Assembly (NCBI GenBank): GCA_945901965.1
Contig: CAMDMN010000090.1
Span: forward strand, 1 to 7,927
Direction of reading: 5' to 3'
Length of the DNA stretch: 7,927 bases
DNA from: Legionella genomosp. 1
GTDB lineage: Bacteria > Pseudomonadota > Gammaproteobacteria > Legionellales > Legionellaceae
Below the pieces are notes generated by a model. That model did not search any database, had not been told where the DNA came from, and saw only the letters and a program-made list of their open reading frames with translations. Below, in pieces: positions 6,017 to 7,927 of the stretch (positions are counted from its first letter, which is position 1; every line of letters begins with the position of its first letter). Position numbers and translations under genes: made by a program.

Positions 6017-7000
6017 TCAAAGCCCTAAATTATCTCGCTTAAATATCCTATCAGCACGATAACTAGAACGAACCAAAGGCCCTGATGCCACTTCGAAAAA
6101 GCCTTTTTCTAAACCGATATTGCGTAAATTTGCGAAAGTTTCTGGGGTTACGTAGCGCTCTACTGGTAAATGATTTTTGGTTGGTTGTAAATATTGGCCT
6201 AATGTTAAAATATCAACATTTTGGGCACGAAGATCGTCCATTGTCTTTATAATTTCTTCATCAGTTTCACCAAGACCTAGCATCAAGCTTGTTTTGGTTA
6301 ATATATCTTTTCTGTATTTTTTTGCATAAGCTAATACGTTTAACGTTTGCCAATAGCCGGCGCGATTATCCCTAACGTGATGAGTTAGTCGTTCAACTGT
6401 TTCTACATTTTGAGCAAAAACATCCAAACCTGAGTCTAATAATAACGCTATATCACGCTCTATCCCTTGAAAATCCGGGGTTAATGCTTCTATTTTAGTT
6501 TTAGGACTTAATTCTTTAATTGCAATAATTGCATCAGCATAATGTTTAGCTCCGCCATCGGGGAGATCGTCTCTGTCAACTGAAGTTAATACTACGTAGT
6601 CAAGGTTCATTAAAGCCACGGTTTTTGCGGTATTTAGAGGCTCATCTTTATCTAGGAAACCATGTGGATTACCAGTATCAACTGAGCAAAAGCGACATGC
6701 TCTGGTGCATACTGCTCCCATTAACATTATAGTAGCAGTGCCATGTGACCAACATTCTGCAATATTAGGGCATTTAGCCTCTTCACAGACAGTGGCAAGC
6801 CGATGCTTTTTTACTTGCTCTTTAACTTCGGTATATTTAGGTGTTGTTTGATTAACGATACGTAACCATTTTGGTTTAGGAATACGCTCATGTTGACTAG
6901 ATTTTGCCTTAACCCCATCTTTGATGGCCACAACACCATCAGTGGTTTTATATTTTTTACCACTTTCAATGACAACTGGAATGTCTTTTAATTTACTCAT
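6017..7000 (-). CDS. lipA: lipoyl synthase LipA
   Basis: Radical-SAM enzyme that inserts two sulfur atoms into octanoyl groups on the lipoyl domains of pyruvate and 2-oxoglutarate dehydrogenases and on GcvH. It has 327 residues, against about 320 for E. coli. CEEAKCPNIAEC (72-83) gives C72, C77 and C83 for the auxiliary, sulfur-donating 4Fe-4S cluster. CTRACRFC (98-105) gives the CxxxCxxC set for the radical SAM cluster. TSVDRDDLPDGGA (139-151), LGLGETDEEI (241-250) and LGQYLQP are conserved blocks, and RSSYRAD (311-317) holds the C-terminal serine that ligates the auxiliary cluster. All expected catalytic residues are present. The start codon has no strong Shine-Dalgarno, and no other in-frame start lies close upstream. 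lipB is not adjacent; sppA precedes it on the same strand after a 354-bp gap. Confidence 0.98.
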   Translation of the reverse strand: MSKLKDIPVVIESGKKYKTTDGVVAIKDGVKAKSSQHERIPKPKWLRIVNQTTPKYTEVKEQVKKHRLATVCEEAKCPNIAECWSHGTATIMLMGAVCTRACRFCSVDTGNPHGFLDKDEPLNTAKTVALMNLDYVVLTSVDRDDLPDGGAKHYADAIIAIKELSPKTKIEALTPDFQGIERDIALLLDSGLDVFAQNVETVERLTHHVRDNRAGYWQTLNVLAYAKKYRKDILTKTSLMLGLGETDEEIIKTMDDLRAQNVDILTLGQYLQPTKNHLPVERYVTPETFANLRNIGLEKGFFEVASGPLVRSSYRADRIFKRDNLGL

Positions 7001-7018
7001 TGTAATACCATGTGATGA

Positions 7019-7036
7019 AGCATTTAGTTTAATGCT
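7019..7036 (-). promoter_or_regulatory. small hairpin in the lipA leader
   Basis: AGCATT (7019-7024) and AATGCT (7031-7036) form a 6-bp perfect stem with a 6-nt loop, inside the predicted lipA leader and about 19 nt before the ATG. It does not cover the start and has no T-run. A regulatory role is only a possibility. Confidence 0.3.
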
Positions 7037-7054
7037 GCTGATCGCGTTTTAGTT

Positions 7055-7063
7055 ATTATATCA
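7055..7063 (-). promoter_or_regulatory. probable lipA promoter, extended -10
   Basis: On the minus strand TGA TATAAT (7063-7055) is a consensus extended -10 element. Transcription would start near 7048 and give a leader of about 48 nt. The sequence 17 bp further upstream is only AT-rich and gives no good -35, as is allowed for extended -10 promoters. Confidence 0.5.
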
Positions 7064-7237
7064 GAAGATAATTTGTATATATATTAAGATATTTGTAACT
7101 AACAATAATACCTAGATTATCTATTTTTACAATTCGTTAAATTTTTTCCTTAAACTCGAAAAATTGTGCAAATCATCCAGCGCACACCCTGTTTTACACA
7201 AGAAATAATTTCAAATCTGTGTAATAATATAATTATA

Positions 7238-7354
7238 ATGAGTGAATTCATCGAAGAAGGAGATAGCGGATTTCTTCTTTATCGTGGAGATAATTTCCCC
7301 TTCCATGATCCAATTAGCGTAATTAATTATAAAGATTTTCTACAAAAATCTTAA
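7238..7354 (+). CDS. doubtful small hypothetical protein or gene fragment
   Basis: An open frame from ATG 7238 gives 38 residues beginning MSEFIEEGDSGFLLYRGDNF; in the same frame a GTG at 7166 would give 62. The 38-residue part looks protein-like in composition (acidic and aromatic residues mixed, GDSGFLLYRGD), while the part before it does not. No Shine-Dalgarno precedes either start. A TATAAT (7228-7233) is present but lies too close to the ATG to serve it. The frame ends at 7354, right against the sppA stop on the other strand, and its end overlaps the hairpin at 7332-7352. I do not recognise the product. It may be a leftover C-terminal fragment or chance. Confidence 0.2.
   Translation: MSEFIEEGDSGFLLYRGDNFPFHDPISVINYKDFLQKS
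7332..7352 (-). terminator. probable terminator of sppA
   Basis: AAGATTTT (7332-7339) and AAAATCTT (7345-7352) form a perfect 8-bp stem with a 5-nt loop, starting 3 nt after the sppA stop codon. On the minus strand it is followed by a T-rich but interrupted stretch (TATAATTAATTA). The AT-rich stem and broken T-run make it a weak intrinsic terminator. Confidence 0.45.
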
Positions 7355-7927
7355 TCATCTTATCCCAGGCTTCATCCCCAAAGCCAAAGGCAATTCATCC
7401 GCCATCGCAGTCCCTATATTTTTTGACAAACGCTCAAGGATACTGGTCTCATGGGTATAATTAACAATACGATCGATTTTAATTACATCGCGCGCTAATT
7501 GTCCGCTACTGGCAAAGCCGTCAATTAAGCCGCGCTCTTTTGCTTGCTTACCGGTCCAAAATAACCCTGAGAATGTATCTTCATCAATATGAAGTCTATC
7601 ACCACGGCCAATTTTTACTTGTTCAATAAATTGATTATGTATCGTATCTAACATGATTTTTAAGTTTTTCTCTTGGGATTGATCAACAGGTGAAAATTGA
7701 TCCATAAACCCTTTATTAACTCCTGCGGTATACAAGCGTCTTGATACACCAAGCTTTTGCAAAGTATCAACAAAGCCAAAACCATTATAAAGCACGCCAA
7801 TTGAACCCACTACACTTGCAGGATTTGCATATATTTCGTCGGCTGCTGCCGCCACATAGTACGCCGCTGATGCGCACATATCGACACATACTGCATAAAT
7901 TTTAATATCAGCATGCTTTTGGCGGTA
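7355..7927 (-). CDS. sppA: signal peptide peptidase SppA-type, S49 family, partial (N-terminus cut by window edge)
   Basis: Membrane-bound serine protease that degrades cleaved signal peptides. The last 190 residues are visible; the frame stays open to the window edge (YRQKHADIKIYAVCVD before the internal Met at 7877-7879), so that Met is not the start. CASAAYYVAAAADEIYANP carries the nucleophile serine (visible residue 20), and VVGSIGVL follows, a strong family block. TAGVNKGFMDQFSPVD carries the likely general-base lysine (visible residue 72). The serine-lysine spacing is 52, the same as S147-K199 in B. subtilis SppA. FWTGKQAKERGLIDGFAS is the usual distal block. The missing part should hold the signal anchor and the rest of the protease domain. 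This fits the short single-domain SppA rather than the double-length E. coli form. The motif has S-A-A-Y where S-G-G-Y is more common. Confidence 0.95.
   Translation of the reverse strand, partial: YRQKHADIKIYAVCVDMCASAAYYVAAAADEIYANPASVVGSIGVLYNGFGFVDTLQKLGVSRRLYTAGVNKGFMDQFSPVDQSQEKNLKIMLDTIHNQFIEQVKIGRGDRLHIDEDTFSGLFWTGKQAKERGLIDGFASSGQLARDVIKIDRIVNYTHETSILERLSKNIGTAMADELPLALGMKPGIR

Larger units (their letters stand above)
7001..7354. other. intergenic region between sppA and lipA
   Basis: This 354-bp stretch is very AT-rich. It holds the probable lipA promoter and leader hairpin on the lipA side and a hairpin at the end of sppA on the other. Between them (about 7070-7190) I see nothing recognisable. 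An inverted repeat TTACACA (7194-7200) / TGTGTAA (7218-7224) surrounds a GAAATAATTTC palindrome (7202-7212); it has no T-run and no clear role. Confidence 0.6.

Overview
The window looks like chromosomal DNA from an AT-rich gammaproteobacterium, possibly of the Legionella/Coxiella kind. The hints are A/T-ending codons throughout, a lipoyl synthase with a CRFCSVDTGNP segment as I recall it from Legionella-like genomes, and mobile-type gene families (Rpn/YhgA and DUF4143 ATPases) that are common in such host-associated bacteria. The taxonomy is inference from recalled family features, not from a search.

Left part (1-3121, minus strand): a surface-polysaccharide sugar-nucleotide cluster read right to left. 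It starts with a WbpE/WlbC-like PLP aminotransferase (1878-2993), then RmlB, dTDP-glucose 4,6-dehydratase (697-1767), then RmlA, glucose-1-phosphate thymidylyltransferase, which runs off the left edge. rmlB and rmlA overlap by an ATGA and are probably translationally coupled. A good extended -10 promoter sits between the aminotransferase and rmlB, so rmlBA may have its own start of transcription. RmlA and RmlB make dTDP-4-keto-6-deoxyglucose, the dTDP-rhamnose precursor. The aminotransferase resembles enzymes acting on UDP-linked 3-keto-uronic acids, so at least two sugar pathways may meet here.

Middle part (3122-5950): a divergent class I SAM-dependent methyltransferase of unknown substrate, then a decayed Rpn-family (PD-(D/E)XK, YhgA-like) gene. 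The Rpn gene appears to have lost its ATG start (now ATT) and, in frame, its catalytic core. It ends in a terminator-like hairpin and faces a complete DUF4143-type AAA ATPase on the minus strand. A 45-bp imperfect palindrome covers the -10-like box and the Shine-Dalgarno of the ATPase gene.

Right part (5951-7927): housekeeping genes on the minus strand, lipA (lipoyl synthase, complete) and the C-terminal part of an SppA-type S49 signal peptide peptidase cut by the right edge. The 354-bp gap between them holds a probable extended -10 promoter and leader hairpin for lipA, a likely sppA terminator, and one doubtful small plus-strand frame.

I see no tRNA, rRNA, CRISPR array or complete insertion sequence. 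The most unusual items are the internally deleted Rpn gene and the palindrome at the ATPase start. I did not find a clear new multi-gene system.
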